A stretch of DNA of 64,000 bases from Methylobacterium brachythecii (GCF_014196345.1 NZ_JACIDN010000002.1:124001-188000); one strand, 5' to 3'. Counted from the stretch's first letter, positions 1-8,286 are shown. Notes: generated by a model from the sequence alone, not told the origin. Made by a program: numbers and translations.

Positions 1-1096
1 TCACCGAGGCGCCCGTGTAGCGCACCCGCACGGGAAACAGTTCGGGCAAGGCTGCGCCCATCGGCCCGAAGATCCAGCCCATGGCGAAGAGGCCGAGGCA
101 GAGGAAGGCGAGCACCAGCACGCCCTCCCCGCTGCCGAGTAGCGGCCCGAACAAGGCGCCGAAGCCGGCCGTGGCCAGGAGTCCGGAGAGCAGGACCGGC
201 CGGCGCCCGAACCGGTCCGCGGCCGCACCGGCGAGCGGGATCGACAGCGCCAAGAACAGGATCGCCGCGCATTCGAACAGCAGGAAGGTTGTCTTGGGAT
301 AGCCGAGCGCGCCGGTGCCCCAGCTCAGCGCGAAGACCGTGCAGAGGTAGAACAGGGCGTAGGGCGCCACCATCGAAAGCGTGCCGAGCAGTGTCGCCCG
401 CCAATGGCGCGTGACGATGGTGGCGAGCGGCACGCGCTCCGGAGCGGTCTTGGCCGAGGCCTCGGCGAAGGCCGGCGTCTCGGTGAGCTTCAACCGCACA
501 TAGAGCCCGAGGCCGACGAGCACGGCCGAGGCCAGGAAGAGCAGCCGCCAGCCCCAGGACGCGAAGGCCTCGGGTGTCAGGCCGAAGTTCAGGCCGAGGA
601 ACAGCAGGTTCGCCGCCAGGAACCCCACCGGGGCGCCGAGCTGCGGGGCGATACCGTAGAGCGCCCGCCGGCCGGGCGGCGCGTTCTCGACCGCGAGCAG
701 GGCCGCACCGCCCCATTCGCCGCCAAAGCCGATGCCCTGCCCGACCCGGAACAGGCAGAGGAGAGCCGGCGCTGGCCAGCCGATGCTCGCGTAGGAGGGT
801 AGGCAGCCGATCGCGACGGTCGACAGCCCCATGATCATCAGCGAGGCGACGAGCGTGGCCTTGCGCCCGACCCGATCACCGAAATGCCCGAACAAAGCCG
901 CCCCCACCGGCCGTGCCAGGAAGGCGATGGCGAAGGTCGCGAAGGCCTGGAGCGTCTGCGCCGCCGGCTCGCCGGGCGGGAAGAAGATCGGCCCGATCAC
1001 CAGGGCCGCCGCCGTGGCGTATATATAGAAGTCGTAGAACTCGATCGCCGTGCCGACGAAGCTGGCGAGCAGGATACGAGTGGGAGAGATCTGCAT
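1..1096 (-). CDS. MFS transporter, metabolite:H+ symporter type (C-terminus cut by window edge)
   Basis: Inner-membrane major facilitator superfamily transporter, probably of the metabolite:proton symporter group that takes up organic acids or betaine-like solutes; the substrate cannot be told. The first 365 residues are present, starting MQISPTRILLASFVGTAIEF, with the TM1 pattern typical of the group. The MFS loop motif between TM2 and TM3 reads GHFGDRVGRK (about residues 70-79), a second such motif DRFGRRPV follows TM8, and GQGIGFGGEWGG sits in TM4. Frame is open to the window edge, where about 60-80 residues are missing. ATG at 1096 was chosen because the protein aligns from there and the gene is divergent from the sulfhydrylase gene with a 93-bp gap. 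Confidence 0.88.
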   Translation of the reverse strand, partial: MQISPTRILLASFVGTAIEFYDFYIYATAAALVIGPIFFPPGEPAAQTLQAFATFAIAFLARPVGAALFGHFGDRVGRKATLVASLMIMGLSTVAIGCLPSYASIGWPAPALLCLFRVGQGIGFGGEWGGAALLAVENAPPGRRALYGIAPQLGAPVGFLAANLLFLGLNFGLTPEAFASWGWRLLFLASAVLVGLGLYVRLKLTETPAFAEASAKTAPERVPLATIVTRHWRATLLGTLSMVAPYALFYLCTVFALSWGTGALGYPKTTFLLFECAAILFLALSIPLAGAAADRFGRRPVLLSGLLATAGFGALFGPLLGSGEGVLVLAFLCLGLFAMGWIFGPMGAALPELFPVRVRYTGASV

Positions 1097-1189
1097 GGCG
1101 GCGGCTGTATAGCCGAGTTTCCTCCGCGCAATGCATCGGCTTGCCTCGATTGGAACTGCGGGCGTACACGACTGCGCGAGGAGTACCCC

Positions 1190-2470
1190 ATGAGCGACCG
1201 CGAGCCCGGCTTCAACACCTTGGCGATCCACGCCGGAGCGACGCCGGACCCGGCGACCGGCGCCCGCGCGACGCCGATCTACCAGACCACGTCATTCGTC
1301 TTCGACGACGTGGATCACGCCGCCTCGCTGTTCGGGCTGCAGGCCTTCGGCAACATCTATTCGCGGATTACCAACCCGACCAACGCCGTGCTCGAAGAGC
1401 GCATCGCGGCGCTCGAAGGCGGCACGGCGGCGCTCGCCGTCGCCTCGGGGCACGCCGCGCAGTTCCTGACCATGCATGCCCTGATGCAGCCGGGCGACGA
1501 GTTCGTTGCGGCCAACAAGCTCTATGGCGGCTCGATCAACCAGTTCAATCACAGCTACAAGAACTTCGGCTGGAACGTGGTCTGGGCCGATACCGACGAC
1601 CCGGCCACCTTCGAGGCCGCGATCACCTCGCGCACCAAGGCGATCTTCTGCGAGTCGATCGCCAATCCCGGCGGCGTCATCACCGACATCGCGGCGCTCT
1701 CGGCGATCGCACGGCGGCACAACATTCCGCTGGTCGTCGACAACACCATGGCGACGCCGTACCTGATCAAGCCGTTCGAGCACGGCGCCGACATCGTCGT
1801 CCATTCGGCGACGAAGTTCCTGGGCGGACACGGCAACTCCATCGGCGGCCTGATCGTCGACGGGGGCTCCTTCCGCTGGGAGGGCGACGAGCGCTACCCG
1901 ATGCTCTCGAAGCCCCGGCCGGAATATGCCGGCATGGTGCTCTCCGAGACCTTCGGGAATTTTGGCTTCGCCATCGCCGTCAGGGTCCTGAGCCTGCGCG
2001 ACCTCGGCCCGGCTCTGTCGCCGTTCAATGCCTTCATGATCCTCAACGGCATCGAGACGCTGCCGCTGCGCATGCAGCGGCATTCCGACAACGCGCTACA
2101 GGTCGCGACATTCCTGCAGAAGCATCCGGCGGTGGCCTGGGTGAGCTATCCGGGGCTCGAGACCGACCGCTACCACGCGCTCGCCAAGCGCTACACGCCG
2201 AAGGGCGCCGGCGCGGTCTTCACCTTCGGACTGAAGGACGGCTACGAGGCCGGAGTGAAGCTCGTCTCGAACCTTCAGCTCTTCAGCCACCTGGCCAATA
2301 TCGGCGACACCCGCTCGCTGGTGATCCACCCGGCCTCGACCACGCACCGCCAGCTCACCGACGACCAGAAGCGCTCGGCCGGCGCCGGCCCGGAAGTGGT
2401 GCGGCTTTCGGTCGGTATCGAAGATGCGCTCGACCTCATCGACGACCTCGACGCGGCTCTTAACTCCTGA
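1190..2470 (+). CDS. metY: O-acetylhomoserine sulfhydrylase (PLP-dependent)
   Basis: Cytoplasmic Cys/Met-metabolism PLP enzyme of 426 residues, expected to make homocysteine from O-acetylhomoserine and sulfide in methionine synthesis. The substrate-binding SRITNPT segment is at about residues 58-64, the PLP lysine is K209 in HSATKFLGGHG, and the C-terminal part has the LSVGIEDALDLIDDL end common to the family. The stretch LRDLGPALSPFNAF separates sulfhydrylases from cystathionine gamma-synthases. ATG at 1190 follows a GAGGAG ribosome site; an upstream open frame exists but lacks homology-like content. The alternative is O-succinylhomoserine sulfhydrylase (metZ), which is harder to exclude. 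Divergent from the MFS gene. Confidence 0.9.
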   Translation: MSDREPGFNTLAIHAGATPDPATGARATPIYQTTSFVFDDVDHAASLFGLQAFGNIYSRITNPTNAVLEERIAALEGGTAALAVASGHAAQFLTMHALMQPGDEFVAANKLYGGSINQFNHSYKNFGWNVVWADTDDPATFEAAITSRTKAIFCESIANPGGVITDIAALSAIARRHNIPLVVDNTMATPYLIKPFEHGADIVVHSATKFLGGHGNSIGGLIVDGGSFRWEGDERYPMLSKPRPEYAGMVLSETFGNFGFAIAVRVLSLRDLGPALSPFNAFMILNGIETLPLRMQRHSDNALQVATFLQKHPAVAWVSYPGLETDRYHALAKRYTPKGAGAVFTFGLKDGYEAGVKLVSNLQLFSHLANIGDTRSLVIHPASTTHRQLTDDQKRSAGAGPEVVRLSVGIEDALDLIDDLDAALNS

Positions 2471-2869
2471 GTTTCCGTGCGAGCCGCCGCGCTCGCCCAT
2501 CAGCCCCCGGGAGAAGCGCGAACCGCGTCCTCGCGGACGCGCGCTGCGGCCATGGCCGTCTTCGCTTCGGTGCCTCGGCAGCTCGCATCCGGCTGCGATG
2601 GCGCCAAGAACTCGTCAGTATCGCCATAGTCGAAAACAATACGGGCATCGCAGCCTCGGCCTGCGCTCTTCGGTCGCTCCCGCGGCACGGATCGTCGTTT
2701 AATCCCTGTCACGGCAGACGAGTCGGCCGTCGATTCGAAACGAGCCTCGCGAATCGCCTTCCGACCTCAGATCAAACCGTGATCCGACGCGGTCTCGCGA
2801 GTGGTTCCACGCCGCCAGAACTCGTTCTCCTTTACCTCACAACAGGCTCGGACGGGACCTAAAGGCCAC

Positions 2870-2881
2870 TGACCATGGTCA
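2870..2881. promoter_or_regulatory. 12-bp perfect palindrome, possible operator
   Basis: TGACCATGGTCA is a perfect inverted repeat, located 46 bp upstream of the likely -35 element of the MucR-like gene. The position fits an operator. No regulator is assigned, and a chance palindrome is possible. Confidence 0.3.
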
Positions 2882-2926
2882 CTGAAGGACTTTTGTACCT
2901 GAAATCGCACCAAACCTGGGCGATCA

Positions 2927-2956
2927 TTGAAAAAAACGCTTGAATCTTTTTACGAT
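2927..2956 (+). promoter_or_regulatory. probable sigma70-type promoter of the mucR-like gene
   Basis: TTGAAA (2927-2932) and TACGAT (2951-2956) are separated by 18 bp, with A and T tracts between and beside them, 46 bp ahead of the ATG. AT-rich sequence of this kind is typical of MucR autoregulated promoters; this is inference from position and composition. Confidence 0.4.
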
Positions 2957-3001
2957 CCGCATAGGTCACAAATGGTGTCAGCCAAACACAGGAAGCCAGG
3001 A

Positions 3002-3505
3002 ATGTCGGACAGTACTGAAACCCTACAACTCGACCGTGTCGAACTCGCCGCCGATCTGGTATCGGCCTATGTCTCCAACAATTCCCTGCCTGCCGCTGAT
3101 CTTCCGGGGCTGATCTCGCAGGTTCACGCCGCGCTGGCCAACCTGTCCGCTCCAGCAGCCGCACCGGATGAGTCCGTCGAGAAGGCTTCCACGAGCCAAA
3201 TCAAGAAGTCGATCACGCCGGACGCGCTGATCTCCTTCATTGACGGCAAGCCCTATAAGACGCTGAAGCGCCACCTCTCGACGCATGGGCTCGACTTCGA
3301 GACCTACCGCGCCCGCTACGGCCTGCCGGCCGATTATCCGACCGTCTCCGCCAACTACTCGGCTGCCCGCTCGGCGCTCGCCAAGGACCTTGGCCTCGGC
3401 CAGCAGCGTCGCAAGCCCGCCACCAAGGCCGCCGAGACGACCGAAGCCGTCAGCGAAGCCCCCAAGAAGGCCCGCGGCCGCAAGAAGGCCGTCGAAGCAG
3501 CCTGA
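3002..3505 (+). CDS. mucR: Ros/MucR-family transcriptional regulator with Cys-less zinc-finger region
   Basis: 167-residue DNA-binding protein of the Ros/MucR family, global regulators of surface polysaccharide, motility and AT-rich promoters in Rhizobiales. The N-terminal 55 residues form the oligomerisation-type helix region (ELAADLVSAYVSNN). The finger region reads SITPDALISFIDGKPYK then LKRHLSTHG, followed by the family's LPADYPTV and SALAKDLGLG. Both metal-binding cysteines of Ros are replaced (Ser and Asp), while the two histidines remain, as in some Mesorhizobium homologues. The C-terminal tail is basic (KKARGRKK). ATG at 3002 is chosen because family N-termini begin about here; upstream in-frame codons lie in AT-rich promoter sequence. 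A paralogue lies at 36263-36748. Confidence 0.88.
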   Translation: MSDSTETLQLDRVELAADLVSAYVSNNSLPAADLPGLISQVHAALANLSAPAAAPDESVEKASTSQIKKSITPDALISFIDGKPYKTLKRHLSTHGLDFETYRARYGLPADYPTVSANYSAARSALAKDLGLGQQRRKPATKAAETTEAVSEAPKKARGRKKAVEAA

Positions 3506-3812
3506 GATCAGCGAGCCTCGATATCTTGCACGGCCCCGGAGACCATGATCGTCCCGGGGCCGCATTCACATCGAGGCCCGGCATCGCGCGAAAACGCCGA
3601 GACCGGCGTGTCGGCCGCGCGATAGTTCGCCGTCGAAGGACCGTTCACGTTTTTGTGCGATCCGCCGATCCGCCGAAGCCGCGTGATGGATCAAGGCCAT
3701 GGATGGCCGGCGCACATTGCGCCGCACAACCAAGCACTCGCCAATCCTTGACCTCACGGCGCACCGCCTTTACGGCGCAAGAAACCGCCTCGTGGAAGCG
3801 TAACCATCGCTG
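3506..3812. other. intergenic region with a hairpin
   Basis: Apart from the hairpin at 3531-3562, no gene, repeat or promoter that I can support is visible before the receiver gene. Confidence 0.5.
3531..3562 (+). terminator. hairpin downstream of mucR-like gene
   Basis: A perfect 9-bp GC stem (CGGCCCCGG / CCGGGGCCG) with a 14-nt loop begins 25 bp after the MucR stop. No T-tract follows, so termination is plausible but not certain. Confidence 0.5.
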
Positions 3813-4196
3813 ATGACAGACGACCCCTCCGAGAATCCTGTCGTCCTGCTCGTCGAAGACGATGGGCTTCTCCTGATGGAGGCCTCCGATACTCTGGCGG
3901 AAGCAGGCTTCACCGTCATCGAAGCACCCCATGCTGACAAAGCCTTGACCCTGCTCGAAGGGCGAGACGACGTCGGCGTGCTGATGACCGACGTGGATAT
4001 GCCGCAGGGCTCGATGGACGGTTTCGCGCTGGCCCGCCTCGTTTCCCGGCGCTGGCCGGAAATTCCGGTGCTCGTCGTCTCCGGCATGGGCTTTCCCGGC
4101 CCACACGACATGCCGGAAGGCGCGCGCTTCATCTCCAAGCCCTACCAGCCCTCGGCGCTGGTCCGGACGCTTCGCGCGGTCGTCAGCGCCGCCTGA
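3813..4196 (+). CDS. stand-alone response-regulator receiver protein
   Basis: 127-residue CheY-like receiver without an output domain. The acidic pocket is VEDDG near residues 14-18, the phospho-acceptor aspartate lies in LMTDVDMP, the conserved switch serine is in LVVSGMG, and the lysine is in ISKPYQPS. This type is common in Methylobacterium and Rhizobiales, where it takes phosphate from orphan histidine kinases; its partner is unknown here and no kinase is adjacent. ATG at 3813 gives the normal receiver N-terminus. Confidence 0.88.
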   Translation: MTDDPSENPVVLLVEDDGLLLMEASDTLAEAGFTVIEAPHADKALTLLEGRDDVGVLMTDVDMPQGSMDGFALARLVSRRWPEIPVLVVSGMGFPGPHDMPEGARFISKPYQPSALVRTLRAVVSAA

Positions 4197-4372
4197 GCGC
4201 TGCGACGGCAGAGATCGCTCCCGAACGCGTCGCAACAAGGCAGCCTCGGCCTCTCGTCACCGCATGGCTGGAATTCGACGGTCTGTCGCCGAAGGGGCCG
4301 GTGCGACCGCAAAGCGCCATGATCGCTGATCATCCTGGAGCATCGAGGCCGAGAGCGGGCAGGCATTTCCAA

Positions 4373-4918
4373 ATGCGCGTCGTGTGGACGATCGGATCGC
4401 TGTTCGGCATCGCGGTTCTGGTCGCGACCGGCATCGCAGCCGCAGATTACTTACAGATCTTCCGCACCGAACCCGCGCTCCTGCCCGAACCCGAGCGTGC
4501 CGACCTCATCCTCGTCGAGAAGGGCGCCCGGAAGCTGACGCTGCTGCGGGACGGGAAGGTGCTCGCAACCTATCCCGTCTCGCTCGGCTTCACCCCCGTC
4601 GGCCACAAGCAGCGGGAAGGTGACGGGCGCACGCCCGAGGGCCAATACAAGATCGAGTACAAGAACCCGGGCAGCGTCGCGCATCTCTCGCTCAAGGTGT
4701 CCTACCCGAACCCGGCCGACGAAGCCGCGGCGGCATCGGGCGGCTATTCGCCCGGCGGCGACATCATGGTCCACGGCATCATGAATGGGTTCGGCTGGCT
4801 CGGCACGCTGCACCGCTTCACCGACTGGACCAGCGGCTGCGTCGGCGTGACCAACGCCGAGATGGAGGCGATTTATGCGCGTGTCGACGTCGACACGCCG
4901 ATCGAGATCCGGCCTTAG
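4373..4918 (+). CDS. L,D-transpeptidase family protein (YkuD domain), membrane-anchored
   Basis: 181-residue periplasmic YkuD-domain enzyme, expected to cross-link peptidoglycan 3-3 or attach proteins to it. One N-terminal membrane segment (WTIGSLFGIAVLVATGIAA) precedes the catalytic domain. The catalytic region has MVHGIMNGFG and WTSGCVGVTN: the nucleophilic Cys is kept, but the usual SHGC is TSGC as in the branch with WTxGC(I/V)xVTN motifs. ATG at 4373 gives a compact signal anchor; an in-frame ATG at 4301 would add 24 unlikely residues. A second YkuD gene of the classic type is at 60233-60874. Confidence 0.82.
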   Translation: MRVVWTIGSLFGIAVLVATGIAAADYLQIFRTEPALLPEPERADLILVEKGARKLTLLRDGKVLATYPVSLGFTPVGHKQREGDGRTPEGQYKIEYKNPGSVAHLSLKVSYPNPADEAAAASGGYSPGGDIMVHGIMNGFGWLGTLHRFTDWTSGCVGVTNAEMEAIYARVDVDTPIEIRP

Positions 4919-4972
4919 GACGGCCCCTGGCCCATTTCGGGCGCGACTCTGGTGAGCGCAGAGTCCATCCGA

Positions 4973-5872
4973 TCAGAAGTGCGTGCCGATCCTGAGACGC
5001 GCCTGATGCCGATCGAAGTTCGCGAGATCGCGCTCGTGACCCTCGCCACTCTCGCGGCCTGCGATCTGGACGCCCCAGGCGAAGGAGATCCAGATCGATT
5101 CCGTCAGCTCCCGATAGAGCGTCGGCCCAACATAGAGGGCATCGCCGCTGAAGCGATCGAGCGACGTTCCCGCATAGGCCCGCGCGTAGCGGGTCTCGAC
5201 GCCGAGGAAGAGACCGGGGGCAAACCGTGCCGCGAAGGCCGCCGACACTTCGAGCCCCGAAGCACGCTGCAGGGCATCGATCCCGTCCACCCGTGACTGG
5301 CCGAGCGCGTAGACGAGGTTGAGGCCGGCCACGACTTGGCCCGGCACGATCTCGCGGTCGATCAGCAGGCCCATCTCCCCCGAGAGCCCGCTTGCTCCGA
5401 GCCCCGTCGCCGGATCGATCCGGTTCGAGCCGATCACGGTGTTGAGTGTCAGACCGAACGGTGCCTCGTCCCGTGTGAGCAGCCGCATCCGACCTTCGAC
5501 GAAAGCGCCCCCGAGCGTCATCGGATTTCGCTCGCCGAGGCTTGGCACGCCGACGTCGTAGAGCGCGAAGCTCAGGCCCGGCGCGATTCGAAAGCGGTCG
5601 CTCAGCGGCAGCTTCAGGACCAGAGCGGAATCCGCAGCCTGATAGCGGCCGCCGCGCTTGCCGAGACGCGCCGTCGTCTCGGATTCGAGTTCGCGCTCGT
5701 CGGGACCGCCGATATCGGAGCCTTCGGTAAAACCGAACAGGTGCTCCGTATCGATCTCGTGAACCGTATCCGCCTCGACGTTCGAAAGCCCGAGCGCGAG
5801 AAGCAGGCTGCCGACGAGAGCCATTCCAACTGCTTTGCGAAGAGAGCCGAGGATTCTCAAGGAGATGCTCAC
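4973..5872 (-). CDS. putative outer-membrane beta-barrel protein
   Basis: 299-residue exported protein of unknown function. A signal peptide (SLRKAVGMALVGSLLLALGL then NVEA) is followed by alternating hydrophobic strands rich in Gly, Leu and aromatic residues, and the chain ends in Phe (LRIGTHF), the usual outer-membrane insertion signal. It resembles the transporter/phenol-degradation barrel groups in pattern, but I cannot name the family. GTG at 5872 is preferred because it gives the signal peptide its Arg/Lys-rich start; ATG at 5824 is the alternative. The gene starts only 3 bp downstream of the palindrome at 5876-5891, leaving no clear ribosome site. Confidence 0.7.
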   Translation of the reverse strand: MSISLRILGSLRKAVGMALVGSLLLALGLSNVEADTVHEIDTEHLFGFTEGSDIGGPDERELESETTARLGKRGGRYQAADSALVLKLPLSDRFRIAPGLSFALYDVGVPSLGERNPMTLGGAFVEGRMRLLTRDEAPFGLTLNTVIGSNRIDPATGLGASGLSGEMGLLIDREIVPGQVVAGLNLVYALGQSRVDGIDALQRASGLEVSAAFAARFAPGLFLGVETRYARAYAGTSLDRFSGDALYVGPTLYRELTESIWISFAWGVQIAGRESGEGHERDLANFDRHQARLRIGTHF

Positions 5873-5875
5873 TTA

Positions 5876-5891
5876 TATAGCTTGTGCTATA
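5876..5891. promoter_or_regulatory. operator-like palindrome TATAGC-4-GCTATA (copy 1)
   Basis: TATAGCTTGTGCTATA has perfect 6-bp arms around a 4-bp spacer and sits immediately upstream of the outer-membrane protein gene at 4973-5872. The same arms and spacing recur at 33984-33999 in front of another outer-membrane protein gene, which suggests a shared regulator. The regulator is not identified. Confidence 0.55.
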
Positions 5892-6058
5892 CCAATTAGC
5901 CAAGGCATGTTGCCTCGGTCAAGCCCGGCTGGAATAAGGGCTAGGGCATGCACGTCTTAGGGAAAGATGGCCCAAAGTAGGGGTGTCATCCTGGGCAGCC
6001 CTTCGACCACCATCCGGCAAGGCCGCAGCGAACGGCGAAACGGGAGGGGCAACTGCGC

Positions 6059-7072
6059 ATGCGCGCCTACGAAATGTCGTCCGCAGACGGCCTCGATTCC
6101 TGGAAACTCGCAGAGCGGGCGCCGCCCGAGGCCGGACGCGGGCAGGTCCTGGTGCGGATGCGCGCCGCCTCGCTGAACTATCGCGACCTGCTGATCGCCA
6201 ACGGGTCCTATCCCTTCGCGGTGAACCTCGACCGACTGATCCCCGTCTCGGACGGTGCCGGCGAGATCGTGGCCGTCGGCCCCGGGGGGCGGCGGTTCAA
6301 AGGCGGCGAGCGCGTCGCCGGCATCTTCTCGCAGAGCTGGCTCGGCGGCGCGCAGGTCGCCGACATGTGGCAGACCGCTCTGGGTGGGGCCATCGACGGA
6401 GTGCTCACCGAGTTCCAGGTTTTCGACGAGGACGGGCTTGTCGTGCTGCCCGAGCATCTTTCGTTCGAGGAGGGCGCCACTCTCCCCTGCGCCGCCGTCA
6501 CCGCCTGGAACGCCCTCTACGGCCTCAAGCCACTCAAGGCCGGCGAGACCGTGCTGACGCTGGGCACCGGCGGCGTCTCTGTCTTCGCGATCCAACTCGC
6601 CCACGCGGCCGGCGCCCGGGTGATCGCGACCTCGTCGAGCGACGCAAAACTGGAGAAGGCGCGCGGGTTCGGAGCGAACGAGACCATCAACTACCGCACC
6701 CATCCCGAATGGCAGGACGAGGTCCGGCGGCTGACGGGCGGCACCGGCGTCGACCACGTCGTCGAGGTCGGCGGCACTGGGACGCTGCCCCGCTCCATCG
6801 CCTCGACCAGGCCCGGCGGCCATATCGGCCTCGTCGGCCTGCTCGCACAGGGCGAGCCGATCGACCCGCTCGCCATCCTCGCCGGAAGCTGCACGGTGCG
6901 CGGCGTGGCCGTGGGCTCGCGAGAGATGTTCGAGGACATGAACCGCGTGCTGACACTGCACGCCATCAAGCCGGCGATCGACGAGATTTTCGGGTTCGAG
7001 GAAGCCGGACGAGCGCTCGCTCATCTCGGCAAGGCCGGCCATGTCGGAAAAGTCGTGATCCGGATCGCTTAG
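6059..7072 (+). CDS. zinc-independent quinone oxidoreductase / NAD(P)-dependent alcohol dehydrogenase-like protein
   Basis: 337-residue cytoplasmic medium-chain dehydrogenase. The GroES-like N-terminal domain contains SLNYRDLLIANG (about 38-49) and VSDGAGEIVAVG (62-73); the Rossmann domain carries LTLGTGGVSVFAIQLAHAAG (about 165-184). Zinc-ligand cysteines of classic alcohol dehydrogenases are missing and the NYRDLL motif is typical of the quinone-reductase branch, so NADPH-dependent reduction of quinones or enones is likely. A GGGAGGGG ribosome site lies 9 bp before the ATG. The stop codon overlaps the convergent methyltransferase stop by 4 bp. Confidence 0.85.
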   Translation: MRAYEMSSADGLDSWKLAERAPPEAGRGQVLVRMRAASLNYRDLLIANGSYPFAVNLDRLIPVSDGAGEIVAVGPGGRRFKGGERVAGIFSQSWLGGAQVADMWQTALGGAIDGVLTEFQVFDEDGLVVLPEHLSFEEGATLPCAAVTAWNALYGLKPLKAGETVLTLGTGGVSVFAIQLAHAAGARVIATSSSDAKLEKARGFGANETINYRTHPEWQDEVRRLTGGTGVDHVVEVGGTGTLPRSIASTRPGGHIGLVGLLAQGEPIDPLAILAGSCTVRGVAVGSREMFEDMNRVLTLHAIKPAIDEIFGFEEAGRALAHLGKAGHVGKVVIRIA

Positions 7073-7866
7073 GAGGCTTCGTCTTCGGATGGGGCGGTGG
7101 GCATGGCCTCGGGCTGCTCGCGATCATCCGTGCGCAGTTGCTTAGGCGCCCGCGTCAGCGCCCTGAGCGCCCCGCGAAACGTCCTGACGTCCTGATCGGT
7201 GAGCGCCATGCGGTGCAGCCGGTCGCGCATGTTGCGGATGATGCCGACACGCTTGTGCGGCGGATAGAAGCCGACCGCGCCGAGCGCGGTCTCCAGGCTC
7301 TCGAACAGCGACAGGATGGCCTCGCGGCTTGCCGGCGCGGAGGTCATCCCACCGTCGAAGCGCTGACGGGCGAGACCGGCGGCCCGGCGCCATTCATAGG
7401 AAACGAGCAGGACGGCCTGAGCGAGGTTCAACGAGGGGAATTCCTCGGTGACAGGGAAGGTGACGATGGCATCCGCCAGCGAGACCTCGTCGTTGGAAAG
7501 CCCAACGCGCTCGCGCCCGAACAGGATGCCGACGCGCTGGCCGGCATCGCTGCGCGTGGCGACCTCGGTCATGGCAGCGTCGGGCGCGTAGACCCGCTTC
7601 ATCTGCCCGCGCTCGCGCGCCGTGGTGGCGAGGACGAAGTTCAGGTCGGCAATGGCCTCTTGCGGCGTCGCGTAGAGCTGCGCGCCGTCAAGGATGTGGG
7701 AGGCGCCCGAGGCCGCCTCGCGCACGCCCTTCTTCGGCCAGCCGTTCTTGGGCGCGACGAGGCGCAATTCGGAGAGACCGAAATTCGCCATGGCACGGGC
7801 GGTCATGCCGATATTCTCGGCGAGTTGCGGCTCGACCAGGATGACGACGGGGGTGACGGTGCTCAT
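7069..7866 (-). CDS. trmJ: RNA methyltransferase, TrmH/TrmJ family
   Basis: 265-residue SPOUT-class methyltransferase. The N-terminus STVTPVVILVEPQLAENIG and the MANFGLSELRLVAP segment are typical of TrmJ, which 2'-O-methylates position 32 of tRNAs. The SAM-binding knot is formed by VGILFGRERVGLSN and SLNLAQAVLLVSYEW. A C-terminal extension (from about 150) with VGIIRNMRDRLHRM matches the alphaproteobacterial form. ATG at 7866 fits the family start; an upstream in-frame start would add 12 residues with no family similarity. Convergent with the oxidoreductase gene. Confidence 0.85.
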   Translation of the reverse strand: MSTVTPVVILVEPQLAENIGMTARAMANFGLSELRLVAPKNGWPKKGVREAASGASHILDGAQLYATPQEAIADLNFVLATTARERGQMKRVYAPDAAMTEVATRSDAGQRVGILFGRERVGLSNDEVSLADAIVTFPVTEEFPSLNLAQAVLLVSYEWRRAAGLARQRFDGGMTSAPASREAILSLFESLETALGAVGFYPPHKRVGIIRNMRDRLHRMALTDQDVRTFRGALRALTRAPKQLRTDDREQPEAMPTAPSEDEAS

Positions 7867-8042
7867 GCCGGCCCTGTGGCATGGACGGCAAGAAGACGCC
7901 AAGCCCGTCCAGCATTGTTGATTGTTGGTCCAACGCAGCGGCTGCGCATCACCAAAAGCAATTGCTCTGCTCGCAGAATCGCAAGTGCAGAGGGATGATC
8001 GCTCGACACGCCGATTGCGGCACGAAGGTAGGCGAGGATGCG

Positions 8043-8285
8043 ATGATCTCGGCTGTTCTCAAGCACGGGGCAGCGGTCGCGGTGCTCGGCCTCTCGGTCT
8101 TTGCGGCGAGCGGTTCGACAGCGGTCGCGAAGGAATTCCGACGGACAGCCAAGCGACCCTACTATTGCCCGGCGAGCTACTTTCCCGTCTGCGGCGCGAT
8201 TGGCCGCTCCCATCGGTTCTACTCCAACGAGTGCCGCGCACGGTCAGCCGGCGCGCGGATCATCGACAGCGACGACTGCCGTTAG
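8043..8285 (+). CDS. small secreted protein with Kazal-like domain
   Basis: 80-residue exported protein. A signal peptide (residues 1-29, ending STAVA) precedes a compact domain with four cysteines at 42, 50, 64 and 79. The spacing and the landmarks YFPVCG, FYSNEC and RARSAG match the Kazal serine-protease-inhibitor fold (pattern C..Y.PVCG...Y.N.C.A..AG....C), with two of the usual six cysteines absent. A periplasmic or extracellular protease inhibitor role is inferred from the fold only. A strong hairpin follows immediately, shared with the convergent Fae-like gene. Confidence 0.72.
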   Translation: MISAVLKHGAAVAVLGLSVFAASGSTAVAKEFRRTAKRPYYCPASYFPVCGAIGRSHRFYSNECRARSAGARIIDSDDCR

Positions 8286-8286
8286 G

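Larger units (their letters stand above)
2471..3001. other. long non-coding region upstream of mucR-like gene
   Basis: No convincing gene lies between the sulfhydrylase stop and the MucR-like start. The first 380 bp show nothing recognisable. The last 130 bp turn AT-richer and hold a perfect 12-bp palindrome at 2870-2881 and a promoter-like pair at 2927-2956. The length fits an extended regulatory region or an unrecognised small RNA. Confidence 0.5.

Noticed and set aside
1..1096. Apparent frameshift in the MFS gene
   Set aside because: Read on the minus strand from ATG 1096 the frame is continuous to the window edge; overlapping frames in this region are GC-rich shadows.
1097..1189. Possible SAM-II riboswitch in the leader of the sulfhydrylase gene
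   Set aside because: The 93-bp gap shows only a short GGCT-GTAT-AGCC stem and lacks the pseudoknot arrangement of SAM-II.
4973..5872. Reading the barrel gene as an autotransporter or known porin family
   Set aside because: No passenger domain or porin landmark; only signal peptide, strand pattern and terminal Phe support an outer-membrane location.
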